A DNA stretch of 64,000 nt from Larimichthys crocea (GCF_000972845.2 NC_040016.1:991798-1055797); one strand, 5' to 3'; positions 34,901 to 49,958 are shown, counted from the first letter of the stretch. Numbers and translations: made by a program. Notes: a model not told the origin generated them from the letters alone.

Positions 34901-37900
34901 TCAACAAAGGGAATTCACTCTTGAAAGACAGTATACCAGTTGAACAAAGAGGTCGGCCCCACCCTTGTTGTTTTGCAAGCATGTGAGCATCGAATTGATG
35001 CCCCTAGATGATGTCAGATAAAATGAGCACACTGCTTCAGTAAATTAGAGCCATATGGCATCACAAATGACCCAAAAGAGGTTTGAAAAGGCAGAATGGT
35101 TGAACACAGCAGCTGCCAGCAGATGTTTCAGGAGTCCAAAAAGTCTTGGAGAAATAATTTTTCAGGAAGCAATTGAGCGTTTTTGACAGCACCAGCGCTT
35201 GCAAGCTGCGTATTTGCCCACACAGCACCTTGTGTGGCTACCGTTTTCTTAAAAAATATGTAGACTTAAGAGGAAATCCTCCAACTCTGTCTGAATGTAA
35301 ATCATTGCATTAGAGCAGGTGTGTCAATGCAGTCCTCCTGTCACTCATGATTGATTGAATTAGGCCACTGACACAACAAGGAGGCTCGACAGCAATTTCT
35401 TTTACATTAGAAACCCTCCACCCACTACCGGTCCTCAACAACTGTGCTTTTGAAAATCAAAGCTGTTGTTGTTTCCAGTGCTGGTGTTGTTTTCGGAGGA
35501 CGGCGATGGTACACCCACTAAATTAGAAAAGAAATTATACATTTATGTGCAAATCTTTAGCAAGTCATGAGCGACGAGTGCAGTAAATGGAGCCTACATG
35601 TGGTTTTCCCTGTCCTTATCGGTGTTACACGTGCATGCATACATGTGTGTGTGTGTGTGTGTGTGCCTGCTGGCTAGCATGTAGGCTAATCACATTTTCA
35701 TATTCCTGCCTCTGCCGGCTTGTCAGGCATACAGTAGTTTGACATGTTCATGAGAGCGCGTCAGTCCAGCACGTGGACACTTCCACTAGATTCACGGTAC
35801 AGCAGATTTTCTGCCGCTCTGCTGCACGTGTTGCCGTGGGACTTAGTGCGGGAACCATATATGAAATAGGATTATCAGTAACCGCACTCGCTGATTAAAT
35901 CAACTGGATAGCCTACACACCCTATTAAAGCTCACACACTATCAGCCTCTTACCCTGAGAACCTCAACACAATTTCCCTTCCTGTTCAGCAGTAGTGTAC
36001 GGGACAATGTAGAATTGGAGAAATTGGTTTGACACAGTTTATGTCTGATTGCAGTTCAAAGGAATTCAAGCCTTCAGTCTGTTGCACAGGGGATTTCTGT
36101 GCTTGTTGGGAATATTAATAAATTTGCCAGTTGAGGTACCATTTACCATGGCTTTACAGTTTTATTCATGACATCGATTTGACCTTTCCAGCCTGGGTTA
36201 TTTTAAGACCTGTCCTCATGGTGCGAGTTGAAGTCGTGCATTACAGGAGAATACTTGAGCCACAGTGCAGTTTATCATTTACTCTGCTAGGGAAGCCACA
36301 GGGTTTTGTTGTGGATTTGATAATGCACTGAATGTACAAATATATATTCATGGCTTTGATGCAGACAACTGACCTGCTGCGAGCAGACAGCAGCTACCTA
36401 CAGCTAATGACATCTGCTACAACTCTGTCAGATGGTTAAAAGCTCTTAAATATGGCCATGATGGCTATGCGCATGATATAATTTTAAATATCATAACTGT
36501 GGCTGAAGCTACCAGTCCCAGGAACAATGTTTGAAATCTGGGAATAAATAAACCACAGTGGCCGGTAAAACTGTATTGTGGGGTAGAGCTAGTTAGCCAT
36601 AGACGGTATTATAGATAAAAATGTAACTTCTCCAACCCAAGTAAAGAATATGACAGAACATCTAGACTTCCTCCATAGTCCGATTAGCAACTTGATAAGC
36701 AAGAATGATGAGAGACACAGGAGACAAAGGATATTTGGATATGAATACAGATACATTTTCATTTTAGACTAGCCATGTGCCAACACTGAAAAGACATAAC
36801 CTCTAATAGCAAAAATATTCGTTTGTTTAATGATATGCTTTTTGGAAGTAATAGTGGGTTACTACTGTAGGTAAGCCAATAAGTTTGGGATGCAAACATT
36901 TGCACCTTTTGTTAGAGCAGAAAGACACACTATTTAATCCATTACTTAAATGTTTCTTTGCTGTTGTGTTATGTCTATGACTAAAAGGAGACACCACTCT
37001 TCAAACTAACTTTTTACTCAGCATCTAGAAAAGTCTTAAGCCTAACAGACCTGTGGTGTTCAGGTACATTTGCTAATCTATGACTGAACATTGGCATTTC
37101 AGGAGAGAGGTTTAGCAAGCAGTTATTTGATGGTCACAACCATAATGCCTCTGTCTCTGTATTCAGTTTTCCAATTATAGAACAAGGATTGATGTTTGGG
37201 TAGAATAAAGGGTAATAGGCAATTAATTAAATCAGTAATGACGTCTTCAATAAAGGCCATCATCAGCAGCAGCATGCACTCAGGAAAGAAAGCTTCAGTA
37301 TTTATGCCTTACATTTCTCACCAGTCAATAACAGGAGACACTGTAAAAAAGTTTGTGGGTATTTTTTGAAATGACCATATATGAAACATTGGAAAACAAC
37401 TCTTCTACAAGTTGAAGTGGTCTTCTAACTTTAACCTCATCTTACCTTACCAACCCTAACTTTAACCACAGAGGACAAATTTGACTCCTGTCATGAGTTA
37501 CAAGAGAGAAAAATGTGGCACAAACCTAAACCTAAACCTAAACCTGAACCTCCTCATAGTTCTCACTGCAATCATTCATCCCCACTGAGATCAGGATTTG
37601 GTGGGGAGTTTGTTAACATCCTGCCAAGGCCTGTTGAAACCCGAATCAAAACTATTAAGTAAATTGCCTGCATTTTGTTCCCGGGCTGCTTTCTTCATCT
37701 TGGCACTGCATTGTATTTTCTCAGTGAGAAACATTTGTCTATCTTTATGTGTCCTACCCAGTTTAAACACTTCTTTTGTCTTCACTAGACTGCAGATTTC
37801 AAGGTTTTACCGGTTGTAATACCCTGTTTAATTGTTTGGCGTCATAATGACTGACTGACAGACAAGCAGGCCGACGTTTGGTTTAGGAGAGAGATTTTTA

Positions 37901-38620
37901 GGGACTCAAAATGGAAACCATGTCTGAACTGTGAACCCCAAAATCTGGCGTGGAGGGTTCACTCCCCAGGAAGTCGTTAAATTGCACTGGGGGGGGACGA
38001 GCAGGACCAGCCGGCGTGTAATATGTGGAATGCATCTGTGGTGGGCAGACTTCAGTGCTGACAGCACATTTAGGCATGCATGGATAAACCCTCTCAAGAC
38101 ATTAAAACATGTATGCACACATGCATAAAACTGTTAAACATATAGCAGCATGTGTGTTTGCACATACATTACACACATTAAAGACCTGTTGGTATGCAGC
38201 ATCTGGTACTTTTAGTGTGGCATAACCATTTATATGGCAGTATTCTGCGGGGTGAAAGGGGTCAATCAAGCAATGGTTTCTCAGACTGCAGTATCAGAAG
38301 GTCACATAGGAGTCTAGAAGCTGCTAGTATAAAAAAACCATATCTTTAAAATCAGTGAGGTCTTTGCAGAAACAGAACTTTCAACTTCATGGTGGCTTTT
38401 TGTTTGTTTTGGATTTTTCATAGACAATTTTGCAATTCTTTATACACAAGAGTTGAAGGATCAGTAAATAATTTCTCATCCCGAAGCATTTCTCGGTCAG
38501 GGTTAACCATTTTAAACTAAACTAAATATCAATTGCAGTCCTCATTGTTTACATCCTGTGACTCATGTCAAAACTCAGAAATGTATCAGGACAAGCCAGT
38601 TCCACAAGACACTCTATCCA

Positions 38621-38664
<44 letters not shown>

Positions 38665-41600
38665 CTGTTGTTTATCTATTTATCAGTCAAGATCATAGTT
38701 GGTCAAAGAAATCCCTGTCTCTGACGCTGGTATGACTAACAGTTGTGTTTCTGTAAAAAGAGATGTTTAACCACAAGTGGACATTTGTCATCCGTGCACA
38801 ATGTGGGAATTATGTGTCGCTGAGCCCTGCTCACCTTCAGAAATGACCAAACTGGTTTAACGAACTGGCAGAGAAAAGATAAAGAGTGAGAGGTTCTTCT
38901 GTCAACATGTCACCCCTTTGACTCGTACTCTCAGTTATTTTCTTTTCAGTTGCATACGTTTGTCTTTCTTTCTTTATCCTAAAGGTATCCTGTCCTGTTC
39001 TCACACTTTTACCTCCTCCTTCTCTCTCTTTCCTGCTTTCACCACTTATTGGTAATGCGGATGTGGGGTGGATATGAATCAATGTCAGGGCTGCAGCAGC
39101 AAGGTGGATTGGGTTTCAGTAGATTACCTTAGACTGTCTGTCTGTTTTCTAACTGGATCTAGTTAGAAGCCTGCAGGAAGAGAAAATGGTATGGTTCGAG
39201 GAATGATAGATGTCTGATGGGGTAAATTTGATGGATGGACAGAAGGAGCACAGAGACAGGCAGATGGATTGATTGGATGGATTGACTCAGAGGTAGAGAC
39301 CAACAACAGAGGATCTAGGCCGGGGAGTGAAGATCTGCATTGTTACTGTAGTGCAATGTTGCCCTGGTAACCAGCCTGATATTTCTTACATTAATACACT
39401 GAATGCGTCACAAGCTACATAGTGGGCTGGACAAATCCTGGCAGCAAATCATCAATGAAAACACACACATTGCTGGTAACAGTTCCAGCAAATTCCCACA
39501 CAAAGAAAGAGTCCAGTAGAGGAAGTGGACAGCTGTCCTGTCAAATGGCAGCTTCCCTGAAGTGACAAATGAAATAGCCATGCAGCTCACTCTGGCTCAT
39601 TGCCATTTCATGTGTGTGTGTGTGTGTGTGTGTGTTGACTCTCACTCTCTCACATCTGGGATCCAGTTGAGCAGCTGGTTCAGATTTGGCCAGACTTTCT
39701 CCCCCTTTGTTTTCTGCTCTCTATGTGAGCTATAGTTTTCTTTAAATTTTCTCATTATTTTCAGCTAGTTGTTTCTTTCTTCCTCTTTACTCTTGTACCT
39801 TTTCCAACTTTCTCTCCTTTTCCTGCTCCACCCACGTTCCTGTCACCGCGGGCAGTATGTGACGCCGTGTGGAGGAAGATACATAGGATTGCATCAGAAT
39901 TTTGGACCACTGACAACTTCCGGTGTCTTTAGCAGGCATCCATTTGTTTCTTTGATTTGTTTCATCTTCTCAGTTGTTCCTTCGTAATGTCAGCTACAGT
40001 GTGTTGAGACATTTATCACTGATCGTGCTGTTGACACAGGCTCACTGCGCATTTGGCAGCCCACCAGTCCTGATCCTCACTGAATTCGAACACCCCTGCA
40101 GTGCTGAAACCACAAGTGAGATTGACAAGCCAATCTTCTATGGAGACACGAGGAGAGACAGGAACACTGATTGCTCTCTGATTCCCTTTTCACGTTCCCT
40201 GTCCTTACATTATTCATCCTGCGTCCTCGCCTCAGATCTCAGTGGAATTCCTTGTAACCAAATGAAAACATTCCCATCTGCTGCGTCAGCAGTCCCGCAC
40301 TTCCTTGGGATCCATCATTGCCGCCCCCACAAAGTCACACACGCACATGCACTTTTCCACATGGGGAGTGCTTCTTTCCATTTGTTGGATGGATTGCCCA
40401 TTCCATACAAGTGGAAAAATCTGAACAGCTGAAGCCAAAGTCACCGGTTGATAATGGACAATATGTCTTAGAGCAGGAAGGAAGGATGACCATGCTCGAT
40501 ATATACCATTACTTTGGTATGTGGGTGTAGGATCATGGTGGGAATTACAGTGTGGGTCGACCTTGTGTGTGTGTGTGCATATGTGACTATGGAGTAGACA
40601 GATGTATCTAGCTGAACAGGGAGGTTCTGTAAGAAGGGAAAGAAGATTAAAGCTGAACTCTAGATGAAATAAGAATAACTAAAAGTTTCACTGTGGGTGC
40701 AACTTGCTGTTTTCCTTGGACATGAGAGTAGTAAAACACATCAGAATGAGTTTTTTTGCACAGTTGCAAAACTATATGCAACAGTAGAGGTAGGTAGTTA
40801 ATCTAAAATGTATAATGCTACAAGACATTTGTGCATTGTGCAATGCACAAGAAAGCCGGTGTTACGTGTACACCTTCTTCTTGCAGTTTTGTTATCCACT
40901 CGTCGTTCCAGTTAAAAGTGGAACTACCTTAATGTAAGAGAGCACAATCAGCTGAGTGAACACAGATGACATGATGTATGATGCATGAGTATTTTGTGAT
41001 GAGATGAGGCAACTGCAGGTCTCTAAAATAAGCTGTATGGATCTTTCCTGCATTTCATTATTGTGTGTGTAGGTTTTAAATCGTGCATTTTAAATGTCAT
41101 GTAAAATAATAATGCCTATGTTAGCTCATGCTTTAGTTTGCCAGAAGGGAACTGACATTCTGACATGTTACTGTAGATCCCTGGAAAGGATTGTGTCATT
41201 CGATAGTAATTAAAGGGGAAGTGCAAATAATTAATTCAAATAATTGTTTTCTTATTGAGTGCACATCATGTTTCCTTTTAATAGAATAGTTTTTTTCAGT
41301 TATTAAGATTTTATCACTAAACTCAACTCATCACATCATTGGCAACATTGTACATCTTCTTCTTTTCAGGAAACTTCTCCGAGAGTTCTTAGACAGTTAT
41401 AGGACCTGTGAAATAAAGTGTTTACATTTACTCTTGTTCAGATTCATTATTTAAAGAATTCATTCCAGCACTCTTAAGTAAGCTAAACATGCACACACGT
41501 ATACAGATGTACACACTTTAACTGAAGCAGCACACGCATTCCAGACCCTGGCTCTCTGTCCTGCATGCACTCTTTCTCTAGCTGTCTTGGTGTGCTTGCT

Positions 41601-41980
41601 TAAGACCACCCCTCGTGTTAATGTAAACCTGTCTCTACCACTGAACCTTCCCGTTGCTTTCCACTCAGCTTCTCTTTTCTCCCATCACACCAAAACCTCA
41701 CATCCGTGTATGCAATATACATGTATATACATGTAATCATGTATGCCCGATAGCTATCATGGTCTTGTAATGAATGACACTGGACTGCTACTTTGGAGTG
41801 AATGAATCACCAAATCAGGCCAACAGAAACTGGACATTCACATTTCCAAGTGGTAATGGAGCTCGTTGTGTTCATTCGATGTACAAATGTTTTCTCAAAC
41901 TTAATTTGTCTGGTCTGTGAGCTCTGCATCCTGTGATTATCAGATTACACAGATCAGGCACATACACTCAATGATAAGGG

Positions 41981-42025
<45 letters not shown>

Positions 42026-42151
42026 TTTACTACACAGCCATTCATTGAAAACATTCAGGTTTGTATGACTTTTAAAAATGTGCTGAGGCGTCATTTAGGA
42101 TTTTGAGATTATGGTCTGTGTTTATTGCTGACCAAATTAGTGGATTTGCAT

Positions 42152-42185
<34 letters not shown>

Positions 42186-45100
42186 TCACAGTGTGTGTTC
42201 TTTGTGTTTCACATTTGTCACATTACCCTTAGTATGCAAATAGGAAAACAGTCTGATTCTAGCTGGTTGACTTTTATTATTAGATACCATTGCAGCCAAA
42301 CAGTCCTGTACATGCATGCAGGAGCAACACCTGGTCACATTCCACTATTAGTACCATAAAGTTGATCTTATTAACTTTTAATAAGAACTCACCTTTTCCA
42401 CGAATAAACAATTTGTCTATGCACTTTCAAAACCCCAGCATCTAGTTATATTTATATGTCCCAGCATGCAGTGAAAGGCAGAGTACACAGTGAATGAACA
42501 TGAATCTTGTTGTTGACCTCTTCTGTCTCATCCACATGTACACAAACCGGAGCAGGAGGAGTAATGCTTTCCACTGTGTGTTCTATAATGCTGTGAAGAG
42601 ATGGACAGATGGTGATAACCCAAAGTGAACAGAGAATAACTTAACTTCCAACAGTATCACATTTGAAATCATGTTTTTTCACTATGGAACTACACACTTA
42701 GTGTTTTCTAATTAAGCTGCTGTATGACACATAACGCCTAAACCACAGCGAGTAACCAGGTTCCTTTAGAGATGAAATACCATCAAGAGTCTTGTCTATA
42801 ATATATTAGTGAACCACATTAAACCCAGAAAACCAAAACCAGACTTCAGGTTACTTTGTAGCCAACATCTGATCAAATTGCGAGTGAGATGAACACGATT
42901 AGTTAATTACTTAACACCAACCAGACAGCCAGGATGTCCCTCTTCCTGAGTTTTAGGCATTGATGGCACTCATCCTTAGATGGATAAAAGCGTAAATGGT
43001 TGGTTGTTTCCTCTTTGGCAGACCTGATTGTGGTGTCAGCAGGAGGATTATTCCGCTGGTGTTTGGTCAGTGCTGCCAAAGTTAACAGGAGGCAGGCAGA
43101 CTTCTTTCTTCTGGATCAAAGCAACATCTCTTCTCTCTCTCGCACAAAAACACACAGAGCCAAAAAAAAAGACACCTCAACTTAGAACGTATATCTTTAG
43201 CTCTACTACTGTAGGTTAGTGTGGAAAGAGGGATGTAATCAAATATTAATGCATACTGTCACACTACATCACCTGTTTCTATACTAAACCTGTTCGGTGT
43301 GACTGTAACCTCTTGCTTGGAGGACTTTCTGGATGATTATTTGTGTCCCACAAGAGAAAATTACAGTTAACAGTCCCATTCATCATGTGCCATGGGGTTT
43401 GAATTGGAAAATGTGATTTTATTAAAAATGTCAGCATCAAGCATTATGTCAACATCAAGTCCAGTATTTAAAATACCATAGTGGAAACTTATTTTCCTCC
43501 AATTGAATCTAATATATTTTAGTGTTTCACTTGCCAAAAAAAAAGAAATTTGTCTTAAATATTCATCTCATCTTGTCTCATCTCTCTCATCTTGTGACAG
43601 ATTTAAAACATCTAACTTGTGAATGCCATGGCTAATGTCACATCTTGCCCTACTTTAAAAAAATATATTTTCCATCTTTCTCTTCAGTCTACTGTCAAAT
43701 AAAGTCAAAATAGCGTGAACACAAATAAACAACAGTACTTATCTTCCATTTATAGGTAAGAATTACAGTGTGACACATAATAACTCAACACTAGAATTTT
43801 GTTTGGATACAATTATATAAAGAGATGATAAACATTAATATAGAGTTATTGCCCAGCTCTGCATGACAGCTTTATGTAAACAACATCCAAACAAAATTAA
43901 AGTTAAACAGACCTCTGTCTGAACATATCAGATGTCCTACAGGCAGTCAGGACCTCGGATCAGATTAATGACTTTGACAATGAGCCAGGTGTATGCGTTT
44001 GTGTGTGTGCTTGAGTCGAGCAAGTTAATACTTTATATACATATCACTACATGTGTATTCATTGGCCTACGTATATATAATGTCTGTGTGTAGGTGTGTG
44101 TGTGTGTGTGTTTCAGGGTTGAAACAAAAGGCAGGCCTTATCTGTGCCAGACATTCTTTAAGAAAGAAGTCATGCTCGCTCTGTCCTGAGTTAATAAGAA
44201 CAGTGTCTCCTTGTGCAAAGCCTGAGGAATTCAGATTTACCTGTCTGTATCAGACCATTAATATCTGTATTATCTGCTTTTCAGTAATGTGTCGATGCGG
44301 GTCGACAAACCAGTTGGGAACAAGTGGTAATGACCTTTTTTGACAGGTGTATGAAGTAGAGTTCCTGTTTATTTGCTAACACAAGTTTGAACAGGTGCCT
44401 TTCAGAGGTGGCTTGAATCCAAATTCTTCTATATTTTGATCGTCAGTAGTTGCAGCTGATTACTGTTTCTTTGCTTTTCAGCGGAGAATACCTCACACTG
44501 TCCTGTAAAAGCCTGTTTTGTTGGAAGGAAAGAGCTGAAATATCCTAAAGGATAACATGCACTTTCATCCTGATTTTAGTTTCTCTTTCTGACTTTCAGC
44601 TCCGGGCGTGTGGGGGTTGTGATACATAGCTGCGTTAGTCATAGCATCATAATATCTGTTGGGATCTTGGAATGTAAAGTCATCAGTGTATGGTGAGGAC
44701 ATCAACTGTGTTTTACACTATTAAAGTGTATTTTACACAACAAAACAGTGATTGGAGATGCCTGTGTTTGTACATATTCCTGTACGGCTCGCATAAGTGG
44801 GATAATTGATTTGTCCAATATGAAGAGGAAGCTAGATAAAGATTCAAAAGACACTAACATAGATCTTTTGCTTAAGCCATAAGACATACTATACTACTGT
44901 AGACTGATACTGATCCTTTGTAGGCCATCAGCCCAGCTGAACTCTTCTTTTTCTGTGTGTACAATAGCCAATGGGGAACTACTGTGTCCACTACATATAG
45001 CTTCTTGTCTTGCTGAGACGTACTTATATTTATCACACTTTGCCTGCATTCATTCCATCCCAGACTGCTACACAGATGTGATGTAAATATTTAGTTGTGG

Positions 45101-48100
45101 CTTTAACATGACTAAGATCATGTACAAGTCTTTGCTGTCTGCCCCACACTGTTTTCTGGACTCTAGAAGGGAATAATTGGTTGTTTCCTTTCATTCTTCT
45201 GTAGCCAATATCTGTCTGGACATTATATTTTTTTCCAGTGTGACTCCATCTCTACACTTCAAAACTCCTTTGTATCCCCTCACAATCAGCTGGCTGTTGG
45301 TGGGATGGATACAAAGAGAACAGATGCGAAAGAGTCCTGGGAACAAAGTGCTTGTACACCACTGGGGGTCTTCTTCCTCCCCTGCGTTTCTCATGCAAGC
45401 TGCGTATGTGTGCGTGTCGGCTGCTGCATATAACCCACTTGGAGGTCAGTGGAGGTTAAAGAGGTTTAGGATGAGGTTGTAGTCCAACTTGAATGCTGTC
45501 CTTTCTGGTTTCCCGTGGAGGCGGTTTGGTTTTGTTGAGCTCTCACATCACGGCTTTTCAACCCAAATCACATCTGTTTTTTAGGTTCGGTCATGCTTGA
45601 AAACGTCCTCTGTAATACACAAAGTATGCTGCTGTCATGTCGGTTGGTCTTGAGATTCCTGTGCTTGATCAGAGTCGTAGATGCGCCGTCTGTCCACCTC
45701 TCTGTCTTCCAACTATTTCCCTAACCCCCTAACTTGAGATGATGAGGCCCGTCATTTCCAAGTGTGGAGTGGGTCTGTGTCCACACATTCCTCAGAGTGT
45801 AAGTGGAGCATGATCAAACATGCCCTGAATGGTTTAACACCAAAACTCCACCCAAGCGACAGATCTCTGCCCCTTGGACACACGAGGATGTGCGGTCCTA
45901 ACTTGTGGTGCTTTTGACAAATTTATAACATGACATCCAAACCATATGAATAAAATATCGGAGGTTTGAGGTGTGTGTCATCAACTTGTGGTTGCATAAT
46001 TTCTTCCATTCCTTCTTTTGCAAAAAAAACAAAACAAAACAATGCCATCATTAAAAGGGTGAATAATGGGCAAATCTATACTGACCACTATTCATGCTGT
46101 TGCCTCCTGCTGTGAGGATGCAGTGAAATGAGCCCAGTGTGCCATGCCATGAAGAACATTAAGAGGAGTTTTTGTTATGTAAATCTGAATCATTAAAGCT
46201 GAAAATGTTCTGAATTTTCTCCCACTTTAATGCACAGCGGGGATAAACGTTGTATCAGCAGGAGGGAGGGAGACGGTTGTGTGTTTGTGTGTTTTTATAT
46301 AGGACATTTTAGAGATTGGTTGAGCAGATCTTGGGTTTATAATGGTATAACCCTCTGTTTCTTTCACTCACACAGGTTTAAGACTCTCTGGCAACACAAC
46401 AATTATGGTCACTTGGTGATGATGTAACTCACGTTGCATTTCTCTAAGTCAGCAGAGTGGCTTCCTGTGGAAAACAGTCACTGAGTTTTCTCTGTTTCAC
46501 TCTCAACCTCTCTTTCTTGGCAAGAGAGGAGAGAAAATGTTTTTTTTCCAAGAAAATGCTGTTCCACCTGGCTTGAGCTGCAGTTACAATACATTAGAGA
46601 GAAATCATTTCTGTCTGCTTCGCACTCTGAAGCTTCCAGCACACTTCCTGTTGGCCTGTTGGTGGAATGTACTCTGGAATGATATAATGACGTTCCCACA
46701 TCCCAAACTCCTCTACAAGGAATATTTATAAATGCATTTTATAGAGAACTCCTGCGTATGAGTAATAATAACAAAGTCACATCACATCCAGGCTAATATT
46801 TCTTCTTTAGTGAGGCCAGCAGGCAGATGGTCTGACAGCTGCTGGGAAGAAGAGAAACTTTATCTACTCTCTGATAGTGTGTTTGTGGTAATGCTTTGTT
46901 GAATTATATAGCTGCACAGACGAGTGTGCTGCCACTGTTTTACATTATTCTCTGCTGGTCATAAGATCCTGTGTACTCAATCAAATGCCCCTAACAGATG
47001 CCAGTTTGAGGCAGGGATCTAGTTCAGTATGGACAGCCATGTCCTCTTTAAAAGTCAAAGAAGAAGAAATACTTTATTAATCCCTCAACGGGGAAACTTT
47101 AGTTTATTTCACATGCATTTTAACCCCCAAAACACACACAAAGGGCTCATAGACGTGCAATGTGGAGAGAGATGGTGGAGTGATGGGCAGCCCCCCTGAG
47201 AAGCACCCAGTGAGCAGTTGGAGGGGTTCGGTGCCTTGCTCAAGGGCACCTCGGCAGTGCCTAGGAGGTGAACTGGCACCTCTCCAGCTACCAGTCCACT
47301 CTCCATATTTTGGTCCATGCTGGACTTGAGCCAGCCACCCTCCAGTTCCCAAGCCAAGTCTCTATGGACTGTAATAACTTGTGTTCAAACACAGAGCAGA
47401 AATAATAATCTATGTAATAATCATAACAAAAGAATAGAAGAATATATAGAAGAATTTGGATTCAATAAACAAAACAACAATTTTGACTTTTCAGTCATTT
47501 CAGGACATAATCTGACAAAATAAATCTGTCAATTGAAAACATAGTGATAATTGTTAGCTGCTGTAAAGATTTGATTTTTATGTACTATCAGCTGGACTTT
47601 GCTCAGAACAAAAACACAAATAAGAAAGGCTTATAATGGGGCGGCACAGTGGTGCAGTGGTTCACACTGTCACCTTCTGGTTTGAACCCTGGCAGTTTGC
47701 ATGTTCTCCCAGTGTCTGCATGGGTTCTCTCCGGGTATCTGGCTTCCTCCCTCAGTTTGTGCACTTAATAAGTTAATTGGTGACTCTAAATTGTCTGTAG
47801 GTGTGAATGTGAGCATGGATGGTTATTCGTCTTTATGTGTCAGCTCTCTGATGAACTGCTCCGACTTGTCATGGGTGTACCCAACACCTCGCCCAATGTT
47901 AACTGGGATCAGCCCCCTGTAAGCTAGTTAGTTTAGTTACAGTCAGCCAGGTAGCCTGGTATCGACCATTTCCTTTGATGTAAAGAAAGCGAAACAGCGT
48001 ATTTCCCAAAATGTGGAACGATTCCTAGTAAGTATAATTTTATTTTAAAGGAATAGTTCAGCATAAATGGGCCTGAATGCTCACTGCAGACGAGCACTGG

Positions 48101-49881
48101 ATCAGCGCATTACTTTGTCTCCGTCAGCTCAGTTTTGTTTAATGCCATTAAACTGAGACTCGAGGACACAAGTGATGGTTGTCCTTTTTGTCAGCATCAT
48201 GTTTGGTCTCTTTGTCTCATCAGCCATCGGCGCAGTCAAATGTTTTTTCAGGGAATGAGTGTGATGTTTGTTGTGTGTTGGGAGGGGGGTTTAAGGGGAA
48301 GCACTGAAGGCGTCTTTGTTAGTCTCATATAAGATACTAGTGTTTGGCTTGGCTTGTTATTTGTGTGAAAAGGAAGTCTGTTTAGACGAGTGTGTGTGTG
48401 GTTTTACTGGAGGCTCTTTTAATTGAGTCTGCACACGTGCATGTGTTGATAATGGTGCAGAGACTTGATCAGCAGTTTCGAGTCTTCAACAGTTTCTGCC
48501 AAGAAAACTGAGCTTTTTAGATTTAACAAGTCAACAATTGAGTTGAGTCCTTGTCACCTATGCATTTGTATTTCTCTTCTCTTTTTGTCCTCTTTTTCTC
48601 AAACAAAGACAAAACCATGCTGCCTTCAGTTTCATGCCAGCAGCTAATGAAGGAGGGTTACAGTCAGACAGCAGGCAGACAGAGAGATTGTCAGATGGAC
48701 AGACGGAGGCGTGCACAAATAACACAAAGAGAGAAGGGGGAATAGATGATTTCTGGGGGGAGAAGGCTGCCACAAAAAAAATCAGAGCAAAGCACTGAGA
48801 CGATTTGAGAATGTGATGACAAGGACTCTTATCCTGTTACAGAGAATCCTTTGACAACACAGAAGATACATTTGAAAGCTGTAGATGTTTGTTTGAGGTG
48901 ACCAACACTGGTTTTAATACAGGGCCTGGGTGAGCGTGGTTTAGGATGTAAGAACAAAGAGATGAAGGATGGGCTGCAGTTTCTGTCCCCACCCCAAAAA
49001 ACCACCTGCGTCTGCTCAGGCAAAGCAAAATGATCCATCCTAAGAAAACATGTGATGCATGGTTTTATCTTAAAATCTGCAACTCTCTCCAATCAGAAAA
49101 CACTACGCTGATTTTAGATTTCCAGTGCAGTTTCACATTTTGTTTTGCAACAAGTGATGGTGTGTAGAAAAATAGGAAAATAATGCAGATCAATTCATTT
49201 ATTCAAGAAAAATCTTCAAATTAAGTAAAAGGTAAAATGATTTAAACCTACTGACAAGTTTTTACAAAGACAAATATTGTTGTGACCTGAACAAGAGAAA
49301 GAATGACATGCTGTGACTGATGATTTTGCAGCAAGCTGGATTGACCACAGAGCCTTTGTAGCTTTTAGGGATCAGTATGTTACTCAAGGGCACTTTGTCT
49401 GTGGTTCTGCAGATGCACCACAAGCCACACTCCAGCCACTGCAACACACCGGCCCAATCCATGACGCAGATTGTATCAGCAGGTTGTTTTGTGTGTTTTG
49501 GCTGCTTTCTTCACAGAAAGAGAAAAGCGACGCACGAACACAAATGAATGAGGAAACGAATGTTTAGTAAAAGGCGGGAGCTGGTGAGACTGAGAGGGAG
49601 ATGTACAGAGACAGACACATCAGACAAAGAGGAAATTGGTCAGTAAAAAAAGCGTGAGTAATGCTGATGCCTGTTACCATGGTGATTGGGGTCAATGAAT
49701 GGTTGCCATGGAGCCCGCTACTTGGAATTCTGGGAAGGGGATATTTTGAGGTGTGTGTGTGCGTGTGTGCGTGTGTGTCTGTGTGTCTGTGTGTCTGTGT
49801 GTGCGTGTAGTCTGAACTTGTGGGTGGAGGATGATGAAAGCGTACTGTATATACATTATAAATGAGACTGTACAGTTTTAA

Positions 49882-49958
<77 letters not shown>

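Larger units (their letters stand above)
29041..38600 (+). other. acap3 intron 1, proximal part
   Basis: No coding exon is supported. It contains small AT and TG microsatellites, a T run near 29094-29116, two sequences fitting the RFX X-box pattern (31591-31603 and 33348-33362), an RE1-like half-site pair at 32066-32087, and a five-unit AAACCT repeat at 37522-37551. Large first introns often carry enhancers, so unrecognised conserved non-coding elements are likely. Confidence 0.5.
38601..47060 (+). other. acap3 intron 1, middle part
   Basis: It holds several CA/TG microsatellites and one strong X-box-like site at 39358-39371. The longest open frame (about 39974-40432) lacks an ATG start. No exon, RNA gene or full mobile element is recognised. 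Confidence 0.5.

Noticed and set aside
39974..40432. 152-codon open frame with a signal-peptide-like start
   Set aside because: The first codon is TTG, not ATG, and no ATG precedes the apparent signal. There is no recognisable domain and no splice context, and it lies in a long intron.
49357..49460. Second copy of the 'ctcaagggcac' SINE
   Set aside because: Only a short phrase (ttactcaagggcactttg) is shared with the SINE at 47.1-47.3 kb; the flanks do not match.
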